Source: Acidobacteriota bacterium (GTDB taxonomy: Bacteria; Acidobacteriota; Terriglobia; Terriglobales; Acidobacteriaceae). From it: 38,093 nt of DNA. The notes beneath the pieces were generated by a model. The model saw only the letters and a program-made list of their open reading frames with translations. It had not been told where the DNA came from and made no database searches. The stretch spans positions 25,165-63,257 of the forward strand of contig JAKAFB010000012.1 of assembly GCA_021818105.1 (NCBI GenBank), read 5' to 3'. Below, piece by piece: positions 8,801 through 17,547 of the stretch (positions within the stretch are counted from its first letter, which is position 1; the number at the start of each line of letters is the position of its first letter). Position numbers and translations under genes: made by a program.

Positions 8801-11026
8801 ATGGCCAAGAAAATGTTGCGCATGATTCGATTCACCACCGCGCCTTTCATCGTGCCTGTATTCTTAGTAGCAGGTCTTTCAGGCCGATATTGCGCATCGG
8901 CTACGCCGGAGGCTTCGGGAGCTTTGTCTATCTCCACCTCCGACATCCGCATTGCTGTTGATTCTTCAGCAGCACAGCCGCGACTGGCCTCGATCAATGC
9001 TCCTTCCGGGCTCTCCCTTCAAAATCATGCTGATGAGCTGCTCCCTGAGTTTGTAGTCATGGATGGCACTCAATTACCGCTTCAGTGGGAGCATAGGAAG
9101 GCTCTGGACACTCTTAATGGGCGCCAAATCGTGATTGTCTACGAGTCGCAGAATCCACATTTGCGTTTGTCGTGGAAATGGCAAGTGCGTGCTGGATTCG
9201 GCCCCGTTGAACACAGTATCACCGTAGAGAATCTGGGAGAACGCGAAGTATGGCTGCCCATGATTGACTCGATGCGCCTGGGCTTCGCGGTTTCAGCCTC
9301 AACCCAGATGCGCAACTTTTTTGTTGAGAAGGGAGATGGCGCGCCTTCTCCGCAAGGCATACATCTTGAAGATATAGCGGATGGATACCGCTGGACTGGT
9401 TTCTCCTCCACTTATGCGCACACTCACGAAGGCGAGCCTCGGGAGATCATTCCTGCGGAGTTTGTCTTCGATGCAGACCAGCCTCAGGTGGGTTGGTATG
9501 CGGGCATAGAATTTAGCGGTAGGACTCGTATCTCTCTAGAGCGCGCCGGTGATGATCTGCAATCGGTGCTTGGTTTGAATCCAGATCCCGGCCCGTTTCG
9601 CACGCGCCTTGTTCCCGGCGGCAGTTTTGAATCGCCCACGGTGTTTCTGGGTGCGTTCAGCGGTGGCCCTGATGGTGCGGGCAATCAACTTCGCCCGTGG
9701 GTGCGAACAGTGCTGGGAAATCCCCTAACGTGGAAGAACCTTCATTACCCCTATGTGGTGAATAACAGTTGGGGCAGTGGCATGTCCGTGGATGAGCCGC
9801 TTGCACTGCGCATGATTGCTGAATCCAAGGAACTGGGTGTGGAGATGTTCCACATCGATGCAGGCTGGTTCCGTGGCGTGGGTGACTGGTACCCCGATCC
9901 GAAGAAGTTCCCCCACGGTCTTGCATACATTGCTGATCAGGCGCACAAGAATGGTTTGCGTTTTGGTATCTGGGTTGACTGGACGCAGGCTGGGTTAGGT
10001 GCCAATGCGGGTGCACTCAACGTGCACGATCCCAAGGTTGCCAACTGGATGGTCAGTGACGTGCCTCCAGACTGGAAGCCCGAGGAGTTCAAAGGGCAGA
10101 CTATCGATCTTGGGGTGCCAGCCGCCCATGATTACCTCCGCAATGAGGTGAACCGCATCGTCGGCGACTATCACCTTGATATGCTCGAGCACGACGGCTA
10201 TCTCGTTGCGCAAGGTTGCGTGCGCGACGATCATCCGCATGCGCCGCCAAACCGGAGCTCGATGAAGATTACGCACGAGGGTATCTCCGACTTTGTGCTG
10301 GCTTCGAACTCCACTGACGTGAGTTATCACGCTGTGCGTTCTTATTACGATATCTATGCATCTACGCGCGCCAAGCATCCCGGCCTCATCTTTGAAATCT
10401 GCAATGACGGCGGGCGCATGGTGGACTTTGGTTCTGCCGCGCACGGCGACTATTTCTCCATCACCGATACCTATGACCCGCTGTCGAATCGTCGCGCTTT
10501 CTATGATGCCAGCTACGTCCTTCCAGCGGCGATGCTCGAGAGCTATGTGGAGAAGTGGCCCACACCCCGCCCGGAAAATTTCCTCTATATGTTGCGAAGC
10601 GGCATGATGGGTTGGGTCACTTTGATGCTGGACACATCCGTATGGACTGCTGAGCAGCATGAAGCGGCTCAGCGTGCCATTGCCCTCTACAAACAGAGCG
10701 TGAGGCCGCTCATTCGTGATGCCAGCCTGTACCACATATCGTTGCGTCCCGACGGCATACATTGGGATGGCATGGAGTACTGGGACGCAGTGCGACGGCA
10801 GGGGGTGGTATTTGCATTTCGAGGCAGCATTTCTGATGAATCGGAGCATCGGTTTGCGCTGGCCGGGCTAGACCCCATGCGAAATTACAGGCTCCATTTT
10901 CAAGACGGAAGCAGTGCGGACCGAACGGTCTCTGGCCGGGACTTGATGCATGGCCTCGAAATTCATCTTTCTCACCCGCTCAGTTCTGAACTTGTTTTCC
11001 TCTCTGACGCAGGGATCAAACGCTGA
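8801..11026 (+). CDS. Secreted alpha-galactosidase-like glycoside hydrolase (clan GH-D, GH36-like)
   Basis: A 741-residue predicted exported enzyme expected to hydrolyse terminal alpha-galactosyl (or related) residues with retention. Residues 1-35 contain a signal sequence (FIVPVFLVAGLSG); starts at 8801, 8813 or 8822 are all possible, since no strong ribosome-binding site decides. Residues about 40-300 form the N-terminal beta-supersandwich. The (beta/alpha)8 barrel carries the clan D signatures NNSWGSGM, HIDAGWFRGVGDWYPDPKKF (around residue 351) and RFGIWVDWTQAG. The Asp in MLEHDGYL (about 464) is the likely nucleophile, and the Asp in FSITDTYD (about 555) the likely acid/base. The nucleophile region differs from the classical KxDxN of MelA-type enzymes, so specificity could be another alpha-glycoside. 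It is first in a co-directional run with a sugar dehydrogenase 26 bp downstream. Confidence 0.85.
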   Translation: MAKKMLRMIRFTTAPFIVPVFLVAGLSGRYCASATPEASGALSISTSDIRIAVDSSAAQPRLASINAPSGLSLQNHADELLPEFVVMDGTQLPLQWEHRKALDTLNGRQIVIVYESQNPHLRLSWKWQVRAGFGPVEHSITVENLGEREVWLPMIDSMRLGFAVSASTQMRNFFVEKGDGAPSPQGIHLEDIADGYRWTGFSSTYAHTHEGEPREIIPAEFVFDADQPQVGWYAGIEFSGRTRISLERAGDDLQSVLGLNPDPGPFRTRLVPGGSFESPTVFLGAFSGGPDGAGNQLRPWVRTVLGNPLTWKNLHYPYVVNNSWGSGMSVDEPLALRMIAESKELGVEMFHIDAGWFRGVGDWYPDPKKFPHGLAYIADQAHKNGLRFGIWVDWTQAGLGANAGALNVHDPKVANWMVSDVPPDWKPEEFKGQTIDLGVPAAHDYLRNEVNRIVGDYHLDMLEHDGYLVAQGCVRDDHPHAPPNRSSMKITHEGISDFVLASNSTDVSYHAVRSYYDIYASTRAKHPGLIFEICNDGGRMVDFGSAAHGDYFSITDTYDPLSNRRAFYDASYVLPAAMLESYVEKWPTPRPENFLYMLRSGMMGWVTLMLDTSVWTAEQHEAAQRAIALYKQSVRPLIRDASLYHISLRPDGIHWDGMEYWDAVRRQGVVFAFRGSISDESEHRFALAGLDPMRNYRLHFQDGSSADRTVSGRDLMHGLEIHLSHPLSSELVFLSDAGIKR

Positions 11027-11052
11027 CCAGAATGGTTGCCGAGGGAAAACCG

Positions 11053-11829
11053 ATGAACAATGAATTCAAAGGCCGGGTTGCAGTTGTTACGGGTGCTGCG
11101 CAAGGCATAGGTCTTGCCATCGCCTGTGAACTCCGTGCGCGGGGAGCCCGTGTGCTGCTGGTTGACCGCAATGCCTCTGGACTGGCAAGAGTTACGCAAA
11201 CGCTGGACAACAAGGATCATTCAGCTATGCGGGCGTTTGTGGCTGACCTCGCGGATCCTGATGCTATCGAGGAGCTGGCCAGCCAGATTTCCAAGGCAGA
11301 ATCTCGAATTGATGTGCTGGTCAACAATGCGGGAATTGAAATCGACCTTCCCTTCGAGAAAGTTGACGTCGAAATTTTCAACCAGGTGATTGCGGTCAAC
11401 CTTCGCGCCCCACTGCTGATGACGCAGGCTCTTTCTCAACTTTTTCCTTCATCGGGCGGTGCCATTATCAATATCAGTTCTATACATGCTAATCATGCCT
11501 TCCCGAATGCAATTCCTTATGCCTGCTCCAAGGCGGGGCTCTTGGCGTTAACGCGTAATCTGGCGCTTGAGCTGGCCCCTCGGAACATCCGGGTGAATGC
11601 AATATGTCCGGGGTACATTGACACCCCCATGTGGGAAGAATGGCTTCGCAGCGCGAGCGATCCCGCAGCCTTGGCAGAGGAGACCGAAAAGCTGCACCCC
11701 TTGGGCCGCCGGGGACTGCCACGCGATGTTGCAATGGCGGTGGCTTATCTTGCCGGGCCGCAGGCGCCCTGGATTACCGGCACGAGCCTCGTTGTGGATG
11801 GCGGTCTGACAGTCCGTGCGCATCCCTGA
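11053..11829 (+). CDS. Short-chain dehydrogenase/reductase, probable sugar dehydrogenase
   Basis: A 258-residue classical SDR that oxidises a hydroxyl group with NAD(P). The Rossmann nucleotide motif TGAAQGIG is near the N-terminus, NNAG follows in the middle, and the catalytic Ser-Tyr-Lys set is Ser143 (NISSIHA), Tyr156 and Lys160 (YACSK). The stretch NAICPGYIDTPM and the final WITGTSLVVDGGL are typical of the family. The start at 11053 is chosen because GAGGGA sits six bases upstream; an in-frame codon at 11032 lacks this. It begins 26 bp after the alpha-galactosidase stop, so the two are almost certainly co-transcribed. Context suggests a galactose or similar aldose dehydrogenase giving a lactone, but sequence alone cannot fix the substrate. 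Confidence 0.9.
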   Translation: MNNEFKGRVAVVTGAAQGIGLAIACELRARGARVLLVDRNASGLARVTQTLDNKDHSAMRAFVADLADPDAIEELASQISKAESRIDVLVNNAGIEIDLPFEKVDVEIFNQVIAVNLRAPLLMTQALSQLFPSSGGAIINISSIHANHAFPNAIPYACSKAGLLALTRNLALELAPRNIRVNAICPGYIDTPMWEEWLRSASDPAALAEETEKLHPLGRRGLPRDVAMAVAYLAGPQAPWITGTSLVVDGGLTVRAHP

Positions 11830-11879
11830 ACGGATTGTATTGAAAACAGGAATGTTGGTGGAGCTCTAAAGGGGTTGAT

Positions 11880-13898
11880 ATGACGACGATTGGTGGTGAT
11901 TTTTCAGTGTTCGAAGGCGGCAATGATGGCCTAAGATGTCTTCACCATTTCAAGTCTTTCCCAACCGCCATGAAACGCCAGAAGAACGCCCTGAGCGAAG
12001 CGCTCAAACAGGAATTCAAAAAAGACCTCGAGTTATTTGAGTACTTTCTTGTGCTCGTGAATAATTCCAGCCCGATCCGAAACGTAGAGCTGATGTGGGC
12101 TGACGATCTCGAGCTGTTCGATGCAGCACAGCGCAGGCGTTTCAATACAGGTGAAGCGCTGATCCAGTTGCAGGCTCATGGGGCGGTCTCCCCCGAGAGG
12201 AGTTCGCCTAGCCCCAGCACGCATTTCTGTGACCTGGTGCATGGCTTGGGCACGTACGAGGAGCAGACGTGCTCTCGCAGCGACAAGCCCGCAAAGGAGC
12301 GTTGTCGTGCCACGGGGTGTAGCCACGTCTACCCGTGTCACGTAGGGCTAACAGACATCGCGGTTCCCGTAATCTGTGAGGGTCGTTATCTGGGCACATT
12401 GTTTAGCGGACAGGTGCTGACTGATCCGCCTACGCCCGAGGGATTTGCCCGTGTACGAGAGGCGCTGGTGGGCCAATCGCACATTGACTTCGAACAGCTC
12501 GAAGAGGCTTACTATCGAGTTCCCGTAGTCACTGCTGCGCAACTGGCTGAAATGGTACGCATGATGGAGGTATTCGCGCGCTACCTGGCAAACACATGGA
12601 AGCGCCTTGAGATCACCAGTGAATTTCACCAAATTCATGAGAAGGAAGTTGCCCTCGATCGCCGTGAACTGGCTGAGCGGTTGCTCTCATCCCACGTTGG
12701 TACGGGGACGCGCGACCTTCCCTCGCTGGCGCGCAGTGTAGGCCTTGATCGCTTCCCTGACAGGATTCTGCTGCTTCGCCTCCAGAGCTCTGCTCGCCAG
12801 AGCGCGCGTGCCGTGGACAATGATGGCGCGCCTGACTCAATCAGAGAGATTGGCAGCCAGCTAATTATAGGCAGGGTTCTACATCTCATTGAAGATCGGT
12901 GCAGAATCTGGCCGAACACGTTGGCTACGCCCATTGCCCCCGGCGAGTTGTGCATCTTTACCTGCCAGGACGCGTGTGATCTGGAGCAGGAGAAGCAGCT
13001 TCTGGATGAACTGGCCCAGACTTTGCTCCGGATTGCCCGCTCGAACGGATTGACGTCCGCTCGAATCGGAGTAAGCCGCAAGTACCCGCAGGCGACAGAG
13101 TTGTTGGGTGCCTATCATGAAGCTGCCTCTGCACTTGCATCGGCGCAATCCACTGTCAATTGGTTTGAGGATCTACCCGAGCGTCGTCAGGAGCCCACGC
13201 AGGCTCTTGCGAAGTTGCTGAAGGCGCTGCAGGAGGCAGATGCGGCGGCGCTCGCGACTTCCACCCGCGAGTTCCTGACGGGTGCGGCCCCGACGGGTGG
13301 TGACTTGCAATCTGTCCAGCAAGGGCGTGGCCTTCTTACCTGGGCTTGCGAACACCTATCGCGTGAAATCATCAGTCTTGGTGTCAACACGGAGTCTGTT
13401 GATGCAGCCCGCAAAAAAGCTGTGCAGATCATCATGGGGGCTCCCGGGTCCTTTGCGATGGTTGAGGCCTTTCGCAGCTTTGTGGAAGAGTTGCGGCTTC
13501 GTGTTCTGCATCTCTTCAGCCGTCGTGAGGCAAAGATTGTGAGCGAAACGCAGCGACTGATTCGTCTGCATGGCCCGGAAAAAGTGACAGTCCATAGCCT
13601 CGCACGGGCACTGAAGCTCTCGGCCGGCCACCTTGGCCGCGTTTACAGCCGCACTGCCGGCCACACGCTCGAGGAGTACCTGATCCGGCAAAAGCTGGAG
13701 ATGAGTAAGAGACTCCTGCTGGATCCACGCCTCCAGGTGGCTGAGGTGGCCGATCGCTGCGGTTTCTGCAATCCGGCGTACTTTGCATCAGTTTTCAAGA
13801 AGTACATGCATTGCACGCCTCGCGCCTACGCCAAGGAGCCGCAACGCTGGGATGCGCGCGAGGTTGCATTCTCGGAGCTGACGCGTCTGGCGCTTTAA
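11880..13898 (+). CDS. PocR-domain AraC-family transcriptional regulator
   Basis: A 672-residue regulator. Residues about 45-245 form a PocR-type ligand-sensing domain: it holds a set of cysteines (FCDLVHG near residue 117, then TCSRS, ERCRATGC and YPCHVGL) followed by TDIAVPVICEGRYLGTLFSGQ, the family signature. The middle, about 270-540, is an AraC-associated linker region without a domain I can name. Residues about 558-660 form the double helix-turn-helix of AraC/XylS proteins (VHSLARALKLSAGHLGRVY, then VAEVADRCGFCNPAYFASVF). PocR domains sense small metabolites such as 1,2-propanediol or sugars. Lying between two dehydrogenase genes of the same run, it probably controls this sugar locus. 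AAAGGGG upstream of the ATG supports the start. Confidence 0.88.
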   Translation: MTTIGGDFSVFEGGNDGLRCLHHFKSFPTAMKRQKNALSEALKQEFKKDLELFEYFLVLVNNSSPIRNVELMWADDLELFDAAQRRRFNTGEALIQLQAHGAVSPERSSPSPSTHFCDLVHGLGTYEEQTCSRSDKPAKERCRATGCSHVYPCHVGLTDIAVPVICEGRYLGTLFSGQVLTDPPTPEGFARVREALVGQSHIDFEQLEEAYYRVPVVTAAQLAEMVRMMEVFARYLANTWKRLEITSEFHQIHEKEVALDRRELAERLLSSHVGTGTRDLPSLARSVGLDRFPDRILLLRLQSSARQSARAVDNDGAPDSIREIGSQLIIGRVLHLIEDRCRIWPNTLATPIAPGELCIFTCQDACDLEQEKQLLDELAQTLLRIARSNGLTSARIGVSRKYPQATELLGAYHEAASALASAQSTVNWFEDLPERRQEPTQALAKLLKALQEADAAALATSTREFLTGAAPTGGDLQSVQQGRGLLTWACEHLSREIISLGVNTESVDAARKKAVQIIMGAPGSFAMVEAFRSFVEELRLRVLHLFSRREAKIVSETQRLIRLHGPEKVTVHSLARALKLSAGHLGRVYSRTAGHTLEEYLIRQKLEMSKRLLLDPRLQVAEVADRCGFCNPAYFASVFKKYMHCTPRAYAKEPQRWDAREVAFSELTRLAL

Positions 13899-13925
13899 CG
13901 TGACATGCAAAGTCTTGGGAGAATT

Positions 13926-14915
13926 ATGCGCGCTTTGGTCTACACCGCACCGCACCGGGTTGAGCTTCGCGAAGTGGAGCGCCCCGTAACTGGCGGCGGA
14001 GATGTCGAAATCGCTGTGGAAGCAGCGGGTATCTGTGGGTCTGACATGTCCGGCTTTCTCGGTCATAGCCGCCGCCGCATTCCACCCTTGGTTCTCGGTC
14101 ACGAACTCGTCGGCCGCCTTCGTGATGGAAAACGCGTCGTCGTTAATCCACTCATCAGTTGTGGACGGTGTACAGCCTGCCTGAGTGGGGCGCAAAACCT
14201 TTGCTCCAGTTGGCGTCTTCTGGGCTTGGACCGCATTCAGGGCTGCTTTGCTGAATCTGTTGCCCTGCCTGAATCGCAAGTCTATGAAATCCCCGATGAT
14301 CTTCCTGACCATAGCGCGGTCATGACCGAACCGCTGGCAAACATCGTCCACCTGTTCCGTCTTGCCTCGCCCAGACCTTTCTTCCGCATGGGAATTGTAG
14401 GCGGGGGAACCATGGGATCGTTGGCGCTTCTCACTGCGCTTCATCTGGGAGTGCGCGACATTCTGGTGCAAGACGTAAGCGATGTGCGCCTTGATACCGC
14501 GCGCCGAATGGGCGCAACGCTTACCGCGAATGCTGCCACAGAAGAAGGTCGCTCTGAGGCCCACCGCTTTGCGGGGCACGGTCTAGACTTCGTGCTGGAT
14601 GCATCCGGCACCGGTCCAGCACGTCAAGCTGCCCTTGACCTCTGTCGCCCGGGTGGCGTCGTGCTTCTTTTGGGCATGAGCAGCGAACGCAGTGAAGTTG
14701 ATTTTGTCACCAGCATTCGCAAGGAGCACCGCGTCCTCATGTCATTCGCCTATACCCCCGTAGACTTTGAGCGCTCTTTGGCGCTGCTGAAGGCTGGGGA
14801 AATAGATCTCACTCCGTGGACTATCGAGATGCCGCTCGAGCACGGCCAACAGGCATTCGAGCGTATGACCTCAGCTCCGGGCAACACCCTGAAGATGGTG
14901 CTCCGTGTTCATTAA
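13926..14915 (+). CDS. Zinc-dependent medium-chain dehydrogenase (sorbitol/threonine dehydrogenase type)
   Basis: A 329-residue member of the MDR alcohol dehydrogenase superfamily, oxidising a polyol or sugar with NAD(P). The catalytic zinc ligands are visible as Cys37 (GICGSD) and His59-Glu60 (GHE). The structural-zinc loop has four cysteines (SCGRCTACLSGAQNLC). The nucleotide-binding fold has GIVGGGTMG. It is slightly shorter than the usual 340-350 residues. The start at 13926 follows GGGAGA with good spacing; a frame opening at 13905 also exists but lacks this. It starts 27 bp after the regulator and its last 11 bases overlap the next gene, so it belongs to the same operon. Substrate probably a sugar or sugar alcohol released upstream; not provable from sequence. 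Confidence 0.88.
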   Translation: MRALVYTAPHRVELREVERPVTGGGDVEIAVEAAGICGSDMSGFLGHSRRRIPPLVLGHELVGRLRDGKRVVVNPLISCGRCTACLSGAQNLCSSWRLLGLDRIQGCFAESVALPESQVYEIPDDLPDHSAVMTEPLANIVHLFRLASPRPFFRMGIVGGGTMGSLALLTALHLGVRDILVQDVSDVRLDTARRMGATLTANAATEEGRSEAHRFAGHGLDFVLDASGTGPARQAALDLCRPGGVVLLLGMSSERSEVDFVTSIRKEHRVLMSFAYTPVDFERSLALLKAGEIDLTPWTIEMPLEHGQQAFERMTSAPGNTLKMVLRVH

Positions 14916-16170
14916 TTCCATAGGCCCCCGTCGGCTACGAAAGATTTTCTTCGCATACGTGCGCTTCGTGTGCGCATTGGCCTGCCTTGAAGTGAGTGCT
15001 CTGGCCATGACCCAAAAGCCGCTTCCCTCGCTCCACGATGGCACCGTTGTTTCGGGTCCGGGAGAGTTTCGCCATGACGGCGAGTTATTGGTGCAGGGCA
15101 AGGTCACTCTGAGCAACCTGACGCTCCATCTGCACGGTCCCATACGCCTTGCCGCGGGAGCAACGTTGGAGCTTACAGACGTCCATCTGTTTGTCTATGA
15201 TCCGGCAGGCGCCTCAAACGGAACGAGCGGACTGCAATGCGATGGTCCGGTCCAGGTTGTCATTCGAAATTCTACGATGGCACCGGTTGGCGATGCCCAT
15301 CCGATGTGGCTCCTAAAGGGGAAGATTGAGTTGGATGGGTTTACGACGACCAATTCGGAATTTCATTTCGATCACGTTCAGGCCCGCCTTAACAACCTGA
15401 AGATCTTTGAACTGGAAATTTCTCATGAGAGCCAAGTCACAGCGCAAAATCTCGACCTCGTATTCCTCTCCACCCATACCGGTGATGACGACGAGTTGAA
15501 CTTTGAGAACATACCGGCTGATCGACCTTTCACGCGGACACTGCAACTTGGATCAGGCGCACATGCCCAGCTCACGGCTACACGGCTGCAGTTCTTCCTT
15601 CTCTACATGCATGGAAGATCGAGAGCCGACCTTGCCCACATGGATCGTGTGCAACTGGCACTGTCACCCCGCTGTGATGGAACTTTACGCTTGCCGAAGG
15701 GGCGGCTCGGATCGGCGGAGCGGCCTGCAGTCTTCCCCCGGCCAGGTTCCTCCACCTGTCCCTTCCGCCTGACATTGAACGACGTCAACGTGGACACCTG
15801 GGATGTGTACGCAGGCGACAACGCGAATCTTGTAATTGAGGATTCGCAGATCGATGAGCTTGTCGCAACAGAGAACGCTAGAATCGCAGTTCGCAATTCA
15901 ATCGTCTATGCAGATTGGCTGAGCATAGGAAATCATGCGTCTGTCAGTATTGCGTCATCCACCGTCGGCGCTTTGCGGCTTGCTTCTCAAAGGCCTGATC
16001 TTGCGACAAGCCAGATAAGGGTCTCTGACGATGGCCATGCGGATTTCTCCGAAGTGCGATTTGACTGCGGGATTGTGGCCGATGGGGATGCCTCAGTCAA
16101 CATCAGCCACTCTGTCCATCCTCCCGCGTATGTGCACAGAGGCGGTCATGCAATCGTCAAGGAAAAATGA
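14905..16170 (+). CDS. Exported protein of unknown function, probably right-handed beta-helix-like
   Basis: A 421-residue protein of no family I can name. The proposed GTG start at 14905 overlaps the preceding dehydrogenase by 11 bases and gives a basic N-terminus (GPRRLRK) plus a hydrophobic stretch (IFFAYVRFVCALACLEVSALA), a plausible signal peptide; a start at the next ATG would lose it. The mature part is built of short beta strands with repeating turns such as VTLSNLTLHLHGPIRLAAGA, LELTDVHLFV and IEDSQIDELVATENARIAV, rich in N, D, S and small hydrophobics. That is the composition of right-handed parallel beta-helices (pectate-lyase-like or carbohydrate-binding). No catalytic residues stand out. 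As the last gene of the alpha-galactosidase run it may bind, cleave or modify the same polysaccharide; this is inference. Confidence 0.75.
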   Translation: MFINSIGPRRLRKIFFAYVRFVCALACLEVSALAMTQKPLPSLHDGTVVSGPGEFRHDGELLVQGKVTLSNLTLHLHGPIRLAAGATLELTDVHLFVYDPAGASNGTSGLQCDGPVQVVIRNSTMAPVGDAHPMWLLKGKIELDGFTTTNSEFHFDHVQARLNNLKIFELEISHESQVTAQNLDLVFLSTHTGDDDELNFENIPADRPFTRTLQLGSGAHAQLTATRLQFFLLYMHGRSRADLAHMDRVQLALSPRCDGTLRLPKGRLGSAERPAVFPRPGSSTCPFRLTLNDVNVDTWDVYAGDNANLVIEDSQIDELVATENARIAVRNSIVYADWLSIGNHASVSIASSTVGALRLASQRPDLATSQIRVSDDGHADFSEVRFDCGIVADGDASVNISHSVHPPAYVHRGGHAIVKEK

Positions 16171-16223
16171 GACTTTGTAATGGACGAGTGAGTGCCGCCT
16201 CCAGTGATGGCTCTCCGAGCAGG

Positions 16224-17360
16224 TCACTTCTGCACAAAGCGGTACCGAGCAATCGTCTCCTCATTCAGCGTCACGCCTAGTCCCGGTGCCTGCGGGACGC
16301 GTACGCAGCCGTCTTCCTCCACAGGAAAATGCTCGCGCGTCGTTTCCCAGCGCAAAGGCGAGTGGCTTAGTGAGAACTCCAGGGGTTCTGTATTGGGCTG
16401 CGTCGCAAGAAAGTGCAGATTCGCTGCAATCTCGATGTTGGTCTTGTAGCCGTGTGTGATCACACGCTTACCCCGCTTGTAGGCGGCCTCTGCAATTTGG
16501 AGAATTCCTGTAAAGCCTCCTACCTGCGATATGTCTGGTTGGCAAATACTTGCGCCACCCCGGTCCATCATTTCAACGAATTCGCGCACATGCGTGAGTC
16601 CCAAATCACCGACGCCTATTGGCAAGCCATGCCGGCTCATTTCCAGATGTCCATCCACATCGTCGAGTGGCAGTGGAGCTTCCAGGAACCAGATGCCCAC
16701 TTCCCGGAAGTAGGGAATCAGCCGCGCTCCTTCTTCGGCTGTGCGATACGAAAGCGCTGCGTCAATAATGAGGTGTGCTTCATCGCCAGCCTGCTTGCGC
16801 GCCGCTGTTAGCAGGCTGCCGGTCAGAGCAAGATCGTCGAGCCACCAGGGATCTGCTGCAAACTTGAAGTTACGCAGATTCTTTGCCTGTCCTTCGGCAA
16901 TCTGGTCTCGCACACCCTCCGGAGTGCGTGCCATCGGATAAATAGTTCCGTATGCTGGCAGCCGGTCCCGCTGCGCACCGCCCAGAAGCGCATGCACCGG
17001 CTTATTCTCAATCTTCCCTCGGAGATCCCAAAGCGCAAGGTCGATGCCGCCAATCGCGTGCATGGCCAATCCGCGTCGTCCGATGTAGTCGGTAGCCTCA
17101 TACATGCGGTGCCACAATTCAGCCGGATCGCTTGGATCGGCACCCACCAACACTGCTGAAAGCGCGCGTGCGTGATTGTGGGCAGAAGGACCGCGCACGA
17201 TCGCTTGAACGGCGGGTGCCATGGATTCAGTTTCTCCAATGCCCGTCAATCCGCTGTCGGTGTGCACCACCAGCACGCAATCGTCATAGGAGCCATCAAA
17301 CAGCTCGATCAATGGGTCTTCCGCACGCAGATGAATCGCCTCGATGCCGGTGATCTTCAT
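16224..17360 (-). CDS. Mandelate racemase/muconate lactonizing enzyme family protein, probable sugar-acid dehydratase
   Basis: A 378-residue enolase-superfamily enzyme. It has the N-terminal capping domain (MKITGIEAIHLR, DSGLTGIGETE) and a (beta/alpha)7-beta barrel. Expected metal ligands are Asp200 (LIIDAALS), Glu227 (FLEAPL) and Asp252 (GVGDLG). A His303/Asp275 dyad (ITHGYKT, CQPDIS) matches the mandelate racemase subgroup. Only one lysine of the usual KxK is present (NFKF, Lys166). Members of this subgroup dehydrate sugar acids such as galactonate, gluconate or fuconate. An in-frame GTG at 17375 is an alternative start; the ATG at 17360 fits the family's usual N-terminus. It is convergent with the alpha-galactosidase run and divergent from the transporter pair, so it likely performs the aldonate dehydration step of the same pathway. 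Confidence 0.85.
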   Translation of the reverse strand: MKITGIEAIHLRAEDPLIELFDGSYDDCVLVVHTDSGLTGIGETESMAPAVQAIVRGPSAHNHARALSAVLVGADPSDPAELWHRMYEATDYIGRRGLAMHAIGGIDLALWDLRGKIENKPVHALLGGAQRDRLPAYGTIYPMARTPEGVRDQIAEGQAKNLRNFKFAADPWWLDDLALTGSLLTAARKQAGDEAHLIIDAALSYRTAEEGARLIPYFREVGIWFLEAPLPLDDVDGHLEMSRHGLPIGVGDLGLTHVREFVEMMDRGGASICQPDISQVGGFTGILQIAEAAYKRGKRVITHGYKTNIEIAANLHFLATQPNTEPLEFSLSHSPLRWETTREHFPVEEDGCVRVPQAPGLGVTLNEETIARYRFVQK

Positions 17361-17547
17361 AGGTGTCCATTCCACTCCGATGGGCAGATGATAAAACTCA
17401 TTGCCGACCCTTCGAAATTGGAGAACGTCAGAACGAAAGTATGAACCGGGAAACAGGATTCAGCCAGCAGCATTCCCATTGCAAATGTCCTGCTAGTCCC
17501 GATATCCTCACCGCGTGGATACAGGTGTCTACGAGGACTCGGATGCG

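Noticed and set aside
9995-10849. Long open frame of 284 codons on the minus strand
   Set aside because: It lies wholly antisense to the alpha-galactosidase, whose motifs are unmistakable, and its translation shows no domain.
13788-14579. 263-codon minus-strand open frame
   Set aside because: Antisense to the end of the PocR-AraC regulator and the zinc dehydrogenase, both firmly identified; no ribosome-binding site or family.
17376-17514. Imperfect AGCAG/CTGCT inverted repeat between the dehydratase and the half-transporters
   Set aside because: Arms match only five bases and are unevenly spaced; too weak to call an operator.
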